Assembly (NCBI GenBank): GCA_002409325.1
Contig: DHUU01000006.1
Location: forward strand, 58,486-122,485
Direction of reading: 5' to 3'
Source of the DNA: Bacteroidales bacterium UBA5226
GTDB taxonomy: Bacteria > Bacteroidota > Bacteroidia > Bacteroidales > UBA932
DNA: 64,000 bases
A program made the translations under genes and the position numbers. The notes below the pieces were generated by a model that was not told the origin of the DNA, searched no databases, and was given only the letters and a program-made list of their open reading frames with translations. This document shows, piece after piece, positions 24,970 to 34,302 of the stretch; within the stretch, counting starts at the first letter, position 1; each line of letters opens with the position of its first letter.

Positions 24970-26442
24970 ATGGCAAAAGAGATAAGGGACAGGGATGAAA
25001 ACTATTCAGAGTGGTATAACAGTTTGGTAATCAAATCGGAACTGGCAGAAAATTCAGCTGTTAGAGGCTGTATGGTTATCAAACCTTATGGTTATGCCAT
25101 ATGGGAGAAAATTCAAGCCGAACTTGACCGCCGCTTGAAAGCAACAGGCCATGTCAATGCCTATTTTCCCCTGTTTATACCCAAGTCGTTTTTAAACAGG
25201 GAAGCAGAGCATGTGGAAGGGTTTGCAAAAGAATGTGCCGTAGTCACCCATCACCGCCTGATGGCCGATCCTGGCGGGAAGGGCCTTGTGGTGGATCCAG
25301 AGGCCCGTCTGGAAGAGGAACTGGTTGTTCGTCCCACAAGTGAGACCATCATTTGGAGCACGTACAAAAATTGGATCAAATCATACCGTGACCTGCCCAT
25401 TCTCTGCAACCAGTGGGCCAATGTTGTCCGCTGGGAGATGCGCACAAGGCTTTTCCTGCGTACCACAGAATTTTTGTGGCAGGAAGGCCATACGGCACAC
25501 GCCACCAGAGAGGAAGCCGTGGAAGAGACACGCCTGATTGTTGATCTTTACGCTTCTTTTGCAAAAGATATAATGGCCCTTCCTGTATGGACAGGTCCCA
25601 AAACAGCCAGTGAACGTTTTGCCGGAGCCGTTGATACACTCTGCATTGAGGCTTTAATGCAGGATGGAAAAGCATTGCAGGCAGGCACATCCCATTTTCT
25701 GGGACAAAATTTTGCCAAAGCCTTTGACGTACAATTTGCAAACAGGGATGGCCAGCTGGAATACGTCTGGGCATCCAGCTGGGGTGTGTCTACCCGGCTG
25801 ATGGGAGCCCTGATCATGGCTCATTCGGACAACCACGGTCTGATCCTGCCCCCCGCGCTGGCTCCCATACACGTTGTACTGGTTCCCATATATAAAGGAG
25901 AAGATGAGAGGACGGCCATCTGTACTCATCTTCAAACCGTCAGCGCCCGTCTTCAGGCCCTGGGATTATCTGTTAAAATGGATGACAGGGACAATGTCCG
26001 GTCCGGATATAAATTTTCCGAATGGGAGGTCAAAGGTGTTCCTGTTCGTATTGCCGTTGGACCCAGGGATCTGTCAGCAGGCACCGTTGAGGTTGCCCGC
26101 CGCGACACATTGGAAAAGCAAATTATTCCCCTGGAAAGAATGGAAGAATACATACCACAGCTTCTACGGGATATTCAGGAGAACATTTACAGGAAAGCGC
26201 TTGATTTCAGGACCAGGAACACCTTTGAAATTGACAGCTACGATGAATTCCGTGAGCGCATTGAAGGAGGAGGATTCTTTCTCTGTCATTGGGATGGGAC
26301 TGCCGATACCGAGGCAAAGATCAAAGAAGAAACAAAAGCCACCATACGACTCATACCGGAGGGAGAAGACCCCCGGCCAGGTAAATGCATGTATAGCGGA
26401 AAACCCTCACCTCAAAGGGTCGTATTTGCCAGAGCTTATTAA
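24970..26442 (+). CDS. proS: Prolyl-tRNA synthetase (short, archaeal/eukaryote-like type)
   Basis: Charges tRNA-Pro. The 490-residue length, lack of an inserted editing domain between motifs 2 and 3, and a C-terminal zinc-binding-like domain ending in Tyr (VVFARAY) place it in the archaeal/eukaryotic-like ProRS type used by Bacteroidetes. Class II motifs: VRPTSETIIWSTYKNWI, then RWEMRTRLFLRTTEFLWQEGHTAH within motif 2, and the motif 3 region around GVSTRLMGALIMAHSD. First of four closely spaced rightward genes ending with tilS, so two tRNA-related enzymes bracket two envelope or unknown genes. Confidence 0.95.
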   Translation: MAKEIRDRDENYSEWYNSLVIKSELAENSAVRGCMVIKPYGYAIWEKIQAELDRRLKATGHVNAYFPLFIPKSFLNREAEHVEGFAKECAVVTHHRLMADPGGKGLVVDPEARLEEELVVRPTSETIIWSTYKNWIKSYRDLPILCNQWANVVRWEMRTRLFLRTTEFLWQEGHTAHATREEAVEETRLIVDLYASFAKDIMALPVWTGPKTASERFAGAVDTLCIEALMQDGKALQAGTSHFLGQNFAKAFDVQFANRDGQLEYVWASSWGVSTRLMGALIMAHSDNHGLILPPALAPIHVVLVPIYKGEDERTAICTHLQTVSARLQALGLSVKMDDRDNVRSGYKFSEWEVKGVPVRIAVGPRDLSAGTVEVARRDTLEKQIIPLERMEEYIPQLLRDIQENIYRKALDFRTRNTFEIDSYDEFRERIEGGGFFLCHWDGTADTEAKIKEETKATIRLIPEGEDPRPGKCMYSGKPSPQRVVFARAY

Positions 26443-26450
26443 TATATATT

Positions 26451-27161
26451 ATGACCAACTCAGAAATACGCACTGCAAGAAAGCAGATCATTCAGGGACT
26501 GAACGAAAAGTCTCAGTTAAAAAACAAAGTGTTTTTGCAAACCCTTGAGGTGTTCAATCTAACAAAGGAAGTGTTGCACGAGATGAGTAATGACGTGAAC
26601 GAACTTCTGGAAGACAGCGATAACCGCCGTGTCCGTTTTGAATACCGCGACAGGGGCAAGTTTGAGGCCGAACTGAAATTTGCAGATGATATCCTTATAT
26701 TCAGTATGCACACAGATGTGTTTCAGTTTGACAGAGACCATCCCGTATGGAAAAAGGATTATGTAAAAAAAGAACCTTATTCTTCGTATTGCGGGATGAT
26801 ATCTGTATACAATTTTCTAACAGATTCATTCAAATACAGCAGGAAGGACGACCTGGGCTACCTGGTTGCCAGGGTCTTCGTAAATAAGGACAAGAGTTAT
26901 TTCACTGAAGGCAAACGGCAGAAGACAAGGGACCTTACAGACTTCGGCAAACGGATGATAGACAAGGCCGCCGTTGTGAACATAGTGGAAACGGCCGTTT
27001 TATATAGTCTTTCGTTTGATTTACTTGCCCCTCCTTATGAAACGGTTGCCTTGGCCACCGTAGAACAGATGAACGCCAAGATTGACAGTGCCAAAATGCA
27101 GACAGGCAAACGTCTTGGTTTTAATTTTTGTGCCGATGACGTTAAAGCAGACCAGGAGTAA
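26451..27161 (+). CDS. Conserved protein of unknown function between proS and DUF3078
   Basis: A 236-residue soluble-looking protein without signal peptide or membrane segment. The N-terminal ~55 residues are predicted helical (RKQIIQGLNEKSQLKNKVFLQ, trimmed here), the middle is mixed with many aromatic and charged residues (DVFQFDRDHPVWKKDYV), and the C-terminal third is helical. I do not recognise a named family, though proteins with this look recur in Bacteroidetes. It starts 8 bases after proS and ends 9 bases before the DUF3078 gene, so it is translated as part of that operon. No catalytic motif is evident. Confidence 0.7.
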   Translation: MTNSEIRTARKQIIQGLNEKSQLKNKVFLQTLEVFNLTKEVLHEMSNDVNELLEDSDNRRVRFEYRDRGKFEAELKFADDILIFSMHTDVFQFDRDHPVWKKDYVKKEPYSSYCGMISVYNFLTDSFKYSRKDDLGYLVARVFVNKDKSYFTEGKRQKTRDLTDFGKRMIDKAAVVNIVETAVLYSLSFDLLAPPYETVALATVEQMNAKIDSAKMQTGKRLGFNFCADDVKADQE

Positions 27162-27170
27162 AATATAATT

Positions 27171-28235
27171 ATGAAAAAAATAGCATTTCTTATTGTTGCC
27201 CTCATGCTTACAGCAGGCATTTCCAGCGCCCAGGAGAAAGTCAGGATTGATTCTCTGGGAAAGGATACTGTAAAGGTTCCCACCTATGCAGAACTGACAA
27301 GGATGGTTTCCAGGCTGACCGCCAGGGTGGATTCGGCCAGGCAAAGGGCTGTTGAAGATTCTATACTTATAGCCCGTTTTGTTGAACAGAGCCGTCAGGC
27401 AGCTCTGGCCAGTATGCCCCCGCCCAAAAAACCAACATTTTGGACCAATTCCCTGCTATCCCAGTTTAACTTTTCACAAACATCTCTAACCAATTGGGCA
27501 GCAGGAGGAAACAGTTCCATTGCCCTGGGAGGGTATGTAGATGCCAAGGCCAATTATGATAAGGACAAAATTCTGTTCCAGAACCGTTTACAGGTAGGTT
27601 ACGGGTTTGTAAAAATGTTCGGGGATATTCTCAAGAAAACAGACGACAGGTTGCTGCTGGATTCTAAATTCGGTTACAAGGCAACTGAGAAACTTTATTT
27701 CTCAGCAGCATTCGGTATAAAAACACAAATGGCAAAAGGGTACAAATATGCCAAAACAGACACAACACTGGTTTCACAGTTTGCCGCACCCCTATATTCA
27801 ACACTGGCACTGGGTTTAGACTACAAACCTTTTTCATGGCTGTCTGTAACATTTGCGCCATTGACAGGGGGTATTGTGGTAGTGAGAGTACCGGAATTGC
27901 GCGGAAGTTACGGGAACAAACCCGATGAAAAAGTGCGAAAAGAGTTTGGAGCCCAGCTAAAAGTAAAGCTTGACAAGGAAGTGTTTAAAAATGTAAAGGT
28001 CGATACGGAGCTTGTCCTTTTCTCGGATTATCTTAACAAGCCTCAGAATATCCAGGTTTACTGGGATCTCTCCATTTCCATGCAGGTAAACAAATTCATG
28101 AGTGCCAATATCCGTACCAACCTGATTTACGACGACAACATCCAGATTGCCGATAAATTTGGTGTCAAGGCACCGAGGGTGCAGTTCCGGGAAGTGTTGT
28201 CAATAGGACTTTCCTATACCATATCAAATAAATAG
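27171..28235 (+). CDS. DUF3078 domain outer-membrane protein
   Basis: A 354-residue exported protein: signal peptide MKKIAFLIVALMLTAGISSAQ, a coiled-coil-like spacer (about 40-85) and then the DUF3078 region starting at FWTNSLLSQFNFSQTSLTNWAAGG (about 98-118, shortened). Repeated beta strands end with LSIGLSYTISNK. DUF3078 proteins are predicted Bacteroidetes outer-membrane barrels of unknown function. It lies in the proS-tilS operon, 9 bases after the hypothetical gene and 18 bases before tilS. Confidence 0.82.
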   Translation: MKKIAFLIVALMLTAGISSAQEKVRIDSLGKDTVKVPTYAELTRMVSRLTARVDSARQRAVEDSILIARFVEQSRQAALASMPPPKKPTFWTNSLLSQFNFSQTSLTNWAAGGNSSIALGGYVDAKANYDKDKILFQNRLQVGYGFVKMFGDILKKTDDRLLLDSKFGYKATEKLYFSAAFGIKTQMAKGYKYAKTDTTLVSQFAAPLYSTLALGLDYKPFSWLSVTFAPLTGGIVVVRVPELRGSYGNKPDEKVRKEFGAQLKVKLDKEVFKNVKVDTELVLFSDYLNKPQNIQVYWDLSISMQVNKFMSANIRTNLIYDDNIQIADKFGVKAPRVQFREVLSIGLSYTISNK

Positions 28236-28253
28236 ACATTCTGGTCAAACATA

Positions 28254-29615
28254 TTGCCATTGAGGGCCGTTGAACATACATTCAGGGCGGCAGCCGAGAG
28301 GTTGCTGGAAGGATCCTCCTGCGGGGTCCTGCTGGCACTCAGCGGAGGCGTTGACTCTATGGTGATGGCCAATTTATTTGTAAAATGGCTTGGGTCTGGG
28401 TCAGGAAAACCGCTGCACAGAAAGGTCGCTGTGGCTCATATGAATTTTTCTCTTCGCCAGGCAGAAAGTGACGGGGACGAGGAATTTGTTCAAGCATGGT
28501 CCCGCCGGAACTGTATCCCGTTTTATGTCAAAAAAGTCCAAACCCTTCAATATGCAAGGGAAAAGGGGATATCAACAGAAATGGCAGCCAGGGAACTTCG
28601 GTATGACTGGTTTGAGTCGCTGTGCCGTGAATACGGGTTTTCTTTTATAGCGGTAGCTCACAATGCAAATGACAGGGCAGAGACCATGGTGTTGAACCTG
28701 ATCAGGGGAACCGGGCTACGTGGGCTTTGCAGTATGAAAGGCCAGAACGGTAAGGTTATCAGACCTTTGCTTGAAGTGCCCCGCACCGGTATTCTGGAAT
28801 ATGCCCGCGATAATCATATAGCCTACAGAACAGACTCAACCAACCAGGAAACCGTTTACGCCCGCAACAGGATCCGCCATCTGGTGATGCCCATACTGGA
28901 ACAGATGACTCCCAATGTAGTACAACGCATGGGAAAGAACGCAGACAACCTGACGCAGGCGCAGTTGCTGCTGGATTCGCTGACTTCAGAAAAACGTGAA
29001 GCCTGTGCAACCGTCAGAGGTTTTTCCATCCCATGCCTGATACGCGGGGGGAATGTGGATTACTGGTTGTACCAGCTGCTCTCACCCTATGGATTCAATG
29101 CTTCGCAGATTCATGGAATTGCCATTTCCATGGCAGGTCAGAGTGGAAAAAAATTCCTATCACAGTCTCATGTGCTCTTTATTGACAGGGAAGAACTGGT
29201 CATCCGGGAGCTGGCCGATCAGGTTACACTGGCTAAGCTGGGGGTTATACAGGTTGAACGGACTCCAGGTTTTGTCATACCTAAGGATCCGGGTTTGGCC
29301 GCGCTGGATGCCGGAAAGCTTCAGTTCCCCCTTGAGGTAAGAGCTTGGAAACCAGGCGATAGGTTCGTTCCCCTTGGCATGAAGGGTTTCAAGAAAATCA
29401 GCGATTTTCTTATCGATCAGAAAGTCCCCGGATGCGATAAAAAAGAGGTCTTTGTTCTCTGTTCGGGGAATGATATCGCATGGGTCATCGGATGGCGCAT
29501 AGACAACCGCTTCAGGATCACAGACAAGACTACCACGATAATGATTTTTCATCAAAAGGCAGACGAGCCCGGATCCCGCCTTCTCCCAGAAGATCAAGTA
29601 GTTGTCTCTCAATAA
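28254..29615 (+). CDS. tilS: tRNA(Ile)-lysidine synthetase
   Basis: Modifies C34 of the CAU-anticodon tRNA-Ile to lysidine. The ATP-pyrophosphatase loop SGGVDS is at residues 30-35; VAHMNFSLRQAESDGDEEF and HNANDRAETMVLNLIRGTGLRGL are typical TilS catalytic-domain motifs, and the C-terminal substrate-binding domain holds RAWKPGDRFVPLGMKG. About 453 residues is normal. No ATG fits: the frame begins at TTG (28254, or TTG at 28260), which is unusual. The last 86 bases overlap the 3' end of sppA on the other strand. Confidence 0.93.
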   Translation: MPLRAVEHTFRAAAERLLEGSSCGVLLALSGGVDSMVMANLFVKWLGSGSGKPLHRKVAVAHMNFSLRQAESDGDEEFVQAWSRRNCIPFYVKKVQTLQYAREKGISTEMAARELRYDWFESLCREYGFSFIAVAHNANDRAETMVLNLIRGTGLRGLCSMKGQNGKVIRPLLEVPRTGILEYARDNHIAYRTDSTNQETVYARNRIRHLVMPILEQMTPNVVQRMGKNADNLTQAQLLLDSLTSEKREACATVRGFSIPCLIRGGNVDYWLYQLLSPYGFNASQIHGIAISMAGQSGKKFLSQSHVLFIDREELVIRELADQVTLAKLGVIQVERTPGFVIPKDPGLAALDAGKLQFPLEVRAWKPGDRFVPLGMKGFKKISDFLIDQKVPGCDKKEVFVLCSGNDIAWVIGWRIDNRFRITDKTTTIMIFHQKADEPGSRLLPEDQVVVSQ

Positions 29616-31284
29616 GATTCTCAACACTCAGTGTCGTTTTTCTTGCAGGTAACTTGATCATGTCTATGATTCTGAAAGGTTTGGGATATGTAACCAATCT
29701 GTAGTCGGCTATACCGGCCATACCGGCAGCCACGCGTAGGGCATCTGACAGCCCGCCCTGCTGGTCTGCCAGCCCGTTAGTGAGGGCTTCTTTTCCAGAC
29801 CAGATACGGCCTTCGGCCAAATTTTCGACAACCTGCCTGTCCATATGCCGGTTACTGGCCACTGTTTCTACAAACCGTTCATAAACAGACTCAATTTGCT
29901 CCCTGACAATTTGCAGTTCCTGTTCGCTTTTTCTGTGATAGAGCGAATTGAAATGGCTGTATGGGTGCGTGTCAACAGTTTCGTTGCAGATTTCAAGGAT
30001 ATCGGACAATGTCTTTTCCCCGTTGAAAAAGATGCTGTAAACCCCTATGGAACCAGTCATGCTGGAAGGTTGGACCAGGATTCTTGTTGCAGCACTGGCG
30101 ATCCAGTAACCTCCCGAAGCAGCGACGTCTCCCATGGAAACAATGACAGGCTTTTCCATCGCCGTCAGTTGGATTTCCCTTGTGATGATCCCGGCAGCCA
30201 TAGGATCTCCTCCCGGGCTTTCAATGCGGAGAACAACGGCTTTGACAGTGGTGTCGTTCCGGTATTGTCTGAATTGTGATGCGTATTCATCGGCAAAAAC
30301 CTGCCCTGTGCCTTTTCCCATGGTGATATCCCCGCTGGCATATACGATAGCAATTTTTTCCCTGACAGGTTTCTGTCTGTTCATTTCCAGGTACCTGATG
30401 TAATTCTGAACCGGTACAAAGGGCAGTTTCCTTTCTGGCAATCCTTCGTAAACAGAAGACAGGTAAGAGATTGTTTCATCCTGGTGCCAGACTTCATCTG
30501 CCAGTCCTGTTTCTTTGGCGTATCCGGCATCTGTCAGGAATGACCGGGCACAAAGGCGATCAATGGCTCCTTCTTCCATATGCCGGGCCTGCTCCATCCC
30601 GGCTGACCAGTGTTCCCAGGCAGTTGACAGGTAGGTTGCCAGTTGTGTTCGTTCCTGATCACTCATGCGGTTTGCAGTAAATGGCTCACCCCCTGTTTTA
30701 AAGCTCCCGTGGCGGATAACCTGGGCCTCCAGTCCCAGCCTTTCAAACAAATCCTTGTAATAATTGACCGAAGCGCTGAATCCCTGCAGGGTAATGTTCC
30801 CTTCCGGGTTGATGATAACTTTGTCTGCAGCAGTGGCCAGGTAATAAGCCTGTTGGGAATAGGCAGCAGCGTAACTGATCACGGGCTTCCCGCTTTGGCG
30901 GAACAAGATCAGGGCATTGCGGATCTCTTCAATATGCGTCATTTGGGCATTCAGGTACTGGGGATCCAGGAATATCATCCTGATTGAAGGATCCACGGCG
31001 GCCTGTTCTATGGCAAGGGCGATGCCCAGGAAACCGGTGCCGCCCTGCCTGATATTCAGCCCGGGCGGGAGGAAGCCCAGTGATGGCATATCTGAATCCT
31101 GCGTGGCAACGCCTTCCTCAAATGTGATGTGCAATATGGCATTGCCGGGAATGGAGGGAACCGTTCCGGCCAGCCCCAGGTTGATCATCGTAGTCAACGA
31201 CCCCACCAGAAGGAAGAACCCGGTCATCAGAACCAGTGCACTTCCCAGGATGACGGCCGCTAATGTCTTGAGAAAATCTTTCAT
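29530..31284 (-). CDS. sppA: Signal peptide peptidase SppA, 67-kDa type
   Basis: Membrane-bound serine protease that degrades released signal peptides. About 584 residues in two homologous halves. The catalytic lysine is in YLATAADKVIINPEG (first half) and the serine in SSMTGSIGVYSIFF (second half), as in E. coli SppA. The start is taken at MKDFLKTLAAVILGS (31284), giving one N-terminal transmembrane segment; the longer reading adds a stretch that would overlap the divergent neighbour's promoter. Predicted -7 box at 31307-31314. Its 3' end overlaps tilS by 86 bases, the longest tail-to-tail overlap in the window. Confidence 0.93.
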   Translation of the reverse strand: MKDFLKTLAAVILGSALVLMTGFFLLVGSLTTMINLGLAGTVPSIPGNAILHITFEEGVATQDSDMPSLGFLPPGLNIRQGGTGFLGIALAIEQAAVDPSIRMIFLDPQYLNAQMTHIEEIRNALILFRQSGKPVISYAAAYSQQAYYLATAADKVIINPEGNITLQGFSASVNYYKDLFERLGLEAQVIRHGSFKTGGEPFTANRMSDQERTQLATYLSTAWEHWSAGMEQARHMEEGAIDRLCARSFLTDAGYAKETGLADEVWHQDETISYLSSVYEGLPERKLPFVPVQNYIRYLEMNRQKPVREKIAIVYASGDITMGKGTGQVFADEYASQFRQYRNDTTVKAVVLRIESPGGDPMAAGIITREIQLTAMEKPVIVSMGDVAASGGYWIASAATRILVQPSSMTGSIGVYSIFFNGEKTLSDILEICNETVDTHPYSHFNSLYHRKSEQELQIVREQIESVYERFVETVASNRHMDRQVVENLAEGRIWSGKEALTNGLADQQGGLSDALRVAAGMAGIADYRLVTYPKPFRIIDMIKLPARKTTLSVENLIERQLLDLLGEGGIRARLPFDEKSLSW

Positions 31285-31306
31285 AACGGAGTCATTAGAT
31301 GTTTTA

Positions 31307-31314
31307 CAAAAGTA
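31307..31314 (-). promoter_or_regulatory. Predicted -7 box of sppA
   Basis: TACTTTTG on the minus strand, 22 bases upstream of the sppA ATG. No clear -33 element. Confidence 0.45.
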
Positions 31315-31320
31315 AAATAT

Positions 31321-31328
31321 TATCTTTG
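31321..31328 (+). promoter_or_regulatory. Predicted -7 box of the HHC/CC protein and TonB-receptor group
   Basis: TATCTTTG, 9 bases before the ATG at 31338; the implied leader is only a few bases. Divergent from the sppA box 6 bases away. Confidence 0.45.
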
Positions 31329-31337
31329 CAAACAAGA

Positions 31338-31766
31338 ATGAGAAAATTACCTGATATATTTTTCTGCCTGCTGGTAGGAATTTCATTTCTAGTTACAACC
31401 GCAGGTTTTACGGTTCATCATTGCCTGGTGGAAGGTTCTTATCATGTAAAACTGATATCAGCCGATCCATCCTGTCTGGCAATGCACTCTCACGTCCGCT
31501 CCTTTGGCCAGGGCTCCTGTGAAGAGATGCATGACCAGAACTGCTGCAGTACACAGGTATTTTCGATGGATGATCCCACCCTGATCAGTCACGGTACAGA
31601 TGTCCCGGAACTCATACAGAAGCTTGTTGACCAGGAGTTTTTTACGGTCCCAGCCTTTGGTTCAGGGATAGAGACAGCGGGAATCCCAACTGTCTGCTTA
31701 CTGCATCCTTTGCCGTTGGAAAACTCTGTTTATCCCGGTAGTCATTTGGTACCATTGCGTTTGTAA
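31338..31766 (+). CDS. Small exported Cys/His protein (HYC_CC_PP-type)
   Basis: About 142 residues from the ATG at 31338. The longer frame starts upstream, inside the predicted promoter. Residues 3-24 form a signal or anchor segment, directly followed by His27-His28-Cys29, then CLAMHSH (46-52), a Cys61/His65 pair, Cys69-Cys70, and CLLHPLPLE near the end. This HxC...CC...PxP pattern matches the family I recall as HYC_CC_PP, often placed beside TonB-dependent receptors. The clustered Cys and His suggest metal binding. The TonB receptor with a His-rich loop begins 57 bases downstream, so the pair is likely one metal-handling unit. Confidence 0.65.
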   Translation: MRKLPDIFFCLLVGISFLVTTAGFTVHHCLVEGSYHVKLISADPSCLAMHSHVRSFGQGSCEEMHDQNCCSTQVFSMDDPTLISHGTDVPELIQKLVDQEFFTVPAFGSGIETAGIPTVCLLHPLPLENSVYPGSHLVPLRL

Positions 31767-31797
31767 TGAATTGAACTAAAGTAAGTTAGTCAATTCA
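31767..31797. repeat. Inverted repeat between the Cys/His protein and the TonB receptor
   Basis: TGAATTGAACTAA (31767-31779) and TTAGTCAATTCA (31786-31797) are complementary apart from one extra A, around the loop AGTAAG. It starts right after the stop codon. It could be an operator for a metal-responsive repressor, or an RNA hairpin between the two genes; there is no T run, so a terminator is unlikely. Confidence 0.5.
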
Positions 31798-31823
31798 AAT
31801 TATTTCCAAACACAAGTACCAAA

Positions 31824-34250
31824 ATGAAAAAGATCCTTATTAGTTTATTTATTTTATTACCATTTTTTGCCAACGCACAAACAGTCCGGGGGAAGGTATT
31901 GCTTACCGGCGAACAGGGAGATACCCAACCGGCCGCAGGAGCAGTTGTTTATTGGGTTCCGGAGCGGGCGGGAGACCGTGTGGAGCATCTAGTATATACC
32001 GCAGATGACGGTTTGTTCAGCATTCCGGCCGGAAGATCAGAGATGCTCGCAGCATCCTATATGGGTTATATAGAAGATACCATCCGGGTAGTTTCCGGGC
32101 AGGATCCTGTTGAATTCATTTTACGGGAAGATGCCGGTACTCTGGATGTTCTGCATATAACAGGACGAAGACAGGCTAATTACATTTCCCGCCTGACTCC
32201 TGTCAAAACCGAGGTGATTACAGCAGCCGGCCTGTGCAAAATGGCCTGTTGCAACCTTGCCGAGAGCTTTGAAAACTCTGCCAGTGTCTCTGTGGGCTTT
32301 ACCGATGCCGTCACCGGAGCACGCCAGATCCGGCTACTGGGGCTGAGCGGGAATTATACCCAGATGCTGGAAGAGAACCGGCCTGCCATGCGAGGCATAC
32401 AGGTTCCTTTTGGTCTTTCCTTTATTCCCGGTCAATGGCTGGAAAGCATACAGATAGCCAAGGGAACCGGATCTGTTGTGAACGGAGCCGAAGCCATCAC
32501 CGGCCAGATCAATATGGAATTCAGAAAACCCACCGAGGTATTGCCGCTTTTCGTAAATCTTTTCCTGAATGATGCACTGCGAACGGAAGCCAACGTGGCT
32601 TCTTCGCTTCAGTTAAATGACCGCTGGAGCACTGTTGTCCTGGCCCACGGTTCGGCAGACCTGATGCGGCATGATGCCAATGGGGACGGATTTATGGACG
32701 AACCGTTAACCAATCGCTATTCATTGGCGAACAGGTGGTTGTATGCCCACCCGTCGGGTCTTCAACTCCGTTTTGGATTCAGGGGGCTGTATGAAGACAG
32801 AAAGAGCGGAGAAATGGACAACGACTGGGTACTGCCCGGGCAGGCAAGAGACAATGCAATCTGGGGCTCCCGGATTTTAAATAAAGGAGTGAATGCCTAT
32901 GTGAAACTGGGAATTCCCCTTGTCAAACATGACCACAACCATGGCCAGGAACTGGCGCCGGCGAATGAACATAAGCATGAGCATGAAGTTGAACATGAAC
33001 ATGAAATGGAGCAGGAACATGTGGCCGGTGAGGATTCAGATCACCAACATGAAGCTGCACTATCAGCAGAAGCTGCAGAAGATGAAAACCACATTGATCC
33101 GAACATAGCTTTGGTAGTGGATTACAACCTGCACAAACAGGACGCCTATTTTGGTCTGAAAGATTTCAATTCCCTGCAAAATGATTTTTTTGCCAACGCA
33201 ATTTTCATGTCGAGCCTGGGGAAACATCATAAAATCACAGCTGGTGTAAGTGCTCTGATGGAGAATCTTGACCAGGTATTGACAGACCGCTGGGCTGCCG
33301 GAGGAGAGGAATCTTTTGATCTGGGACGCAGGGAAAATGTCTATGGAGCCTATGGGGAATACACCCTTGAATGGGGCGATAAGCTGGTTTTTATAGCTGG
33401 GGCACGCGCCGATTACAATACCCTTTATGGCTGGCTGTTCACACCAGGCGCCAACCTGCGTTACAATTTTACGGAGAACCTTGTTTTCAGGGCTAATGCA
33501 GGAAGGGGGTACCGCACTCCCTACAGTATAACTGACCACATTGGGGTATTGTCGACCGGTCGCAGGATTCTATTCCAGGAAAACCCGGGTGTGGAAGAGG
33601 CCTGGACCTACGGACTAAACCTGACAATGGTGCTTCCTTTTGGTTACGGAAGCAACTCGTCCCTGAGTATTGAATATTTCCGCACCGATTTTATGAACCA
33701 GCTTATTGCCGATCAGGAATACCTCTGGGATTCAGAGATCCCTTCCATTCTGTTCTACAATCTGGAAGGCCGTTCCTACACCAACACCTGGCAGGCCGAC
33801 TTTACAACCGAGCCTTTTAACGGTTTTTCTGTTCTGGCCACATTCCGATACAACGATTCCAAGGTGCATCTGAAAGGACAGGGATTGGTGGACCGCCCCC
33901 TGACCAGTAAGTTCAAGGGAGTTTTGAACCTGCAATACACCACTCCAAAGGATACATGGGTTTTTGATGTTACCGGGCAGATAAACGGTCCGGCCAGGAT
34001 CCCTTCATTTGCAGCAGATACAGAAGATAAGACTTCTCCTGTTTTTCCTATGTTCTATGCTCAGGTTACCCGCAAGTTCAAAAATATGGACATATATATT
34101 GGAGGGGAAAACCTGCTGAATTACAGGCAGCCGGACCCCATAATCTCTGCAGATGATCCGTTTTCTCCCCATTTTAATGCAAGCGTTATCTGGGGGCCCC
34201 TGATGGGAATCAGGGTTTACGCAGGCATGCGTCTTTCCCTGTTCAGGTAA
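31824..34250 (+). CDS. TonB-dependent receptor with histidine-rich extracellular insertion
   Basis: An 808-residue outer-membrane receptor: signal peptide (MKKILISLFILLPFFANAQ), an N-terminal carboxypeptidase-regulatory-like beta domain (about 20-105), a plug domain (about 120-235, including CCNLAESFENSASVSVGF and VVNGAEAITGQINME) and a 22-strand-type barrel ending in a terminal aromatic (LSLFR). Residues ~368-412 are an insertion rich in His, Glu and Asp with 11 His, in repeated HEHE-type units, in what should be a surface loop. That argues for divalent-metal or metal-chelate uptake. It follows a Cys/His-rich exported protein and an inverted repeat. Substrate inferred, not shown. Confidence 0.9.
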   Translation: MKKILISLFILLPFFANAQTVRGKVLLTGEQGDTQPAAGAVVYWVPERAGDRVEHLVYTADDGLFSIPAGRSEMLAASYMGYIEDTIRVVSGQDPVEFILREDAGTLDVLHITGRRQANYISRLTPVKTEVITAAGLCKMACCNLAESFENSASVSVGFTDAVTGARQIRLLGLSGNYTQMLEENRPAMRGIQVPFGLSFIPGQWLESIQIAKGTGSVVNGAEAITGQINMEFRKPTEVLPLFVNLFLNDALRTEANVASSLQLNDRWSTVVLAHGSADLMRHDANGDGFMDEPLTNRYSLANRWLYAHPSGLQLRFGFRGLYEDRKSGEMDNDWVLPGQARDNAIWGSRILNKGVNAYVKLGIPLVKHDHNHGQELAPANEHKHEHEVEHEHEMEQEHVAGEDSDHQHEAALSAEAAEDENHIDPNIALVVDYNLHKQDAYFGLKDFNSLQNDFFANAIFMSSLGKHHKITAGVSALMENLDQVLTDRWAAGGEESFDLGRRENVYGAYGEYTLEWGDKLVFIAGARADYNTLYGWLFTPGANLRYNFTENLVFRANAGRGYRTPYSITDHIGVLSTGRRILFQENPGVEEAWTYGLNLTMVLPFGYGSNSSLSIEYFRTDFMNQLIADQEYLWDSEIPSILFYNLEGRSYTNTWQADFTTEPFNGFSVLATFRYNDSKVHLKGQGLVDRPLTSKFKGVLNLQYTTPKDTWVFDVTGQINGPARIPSFAADTEDKTSPVFPMFYAQVTRKFKNMDIYIGGENLLNYRQPDPIISADDPFSPHFNASVIWGPLMGIRVYAGMRLSLFR

Positions 34251-34266
34251 GAGTCATATATTGGCT

Positions 34267-34274
34267 TATATTTG
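34267..34274 (+). promoter_or_regulatory. Predicted -7 box of the GH9-deacetylase gene
   Basis: TATATTTG, 28 bases before the ATG at 34303. Suggests this gene is transcribed independently of the TonB receptor that ends 16 bases upstream. Confidence 0.5.
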
Positions 34275-34302
34275 CAGTAGAAAACAAATAAATTCAAGCA
34301 AT

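Noticed and set aside
34261..34302. Longer start (TTG 34261) for the GH9-deacetylase protein
   Set aside because: It would place the predicted -7 box in coding sequence and precede a normal signal peptide that starts at 34303.
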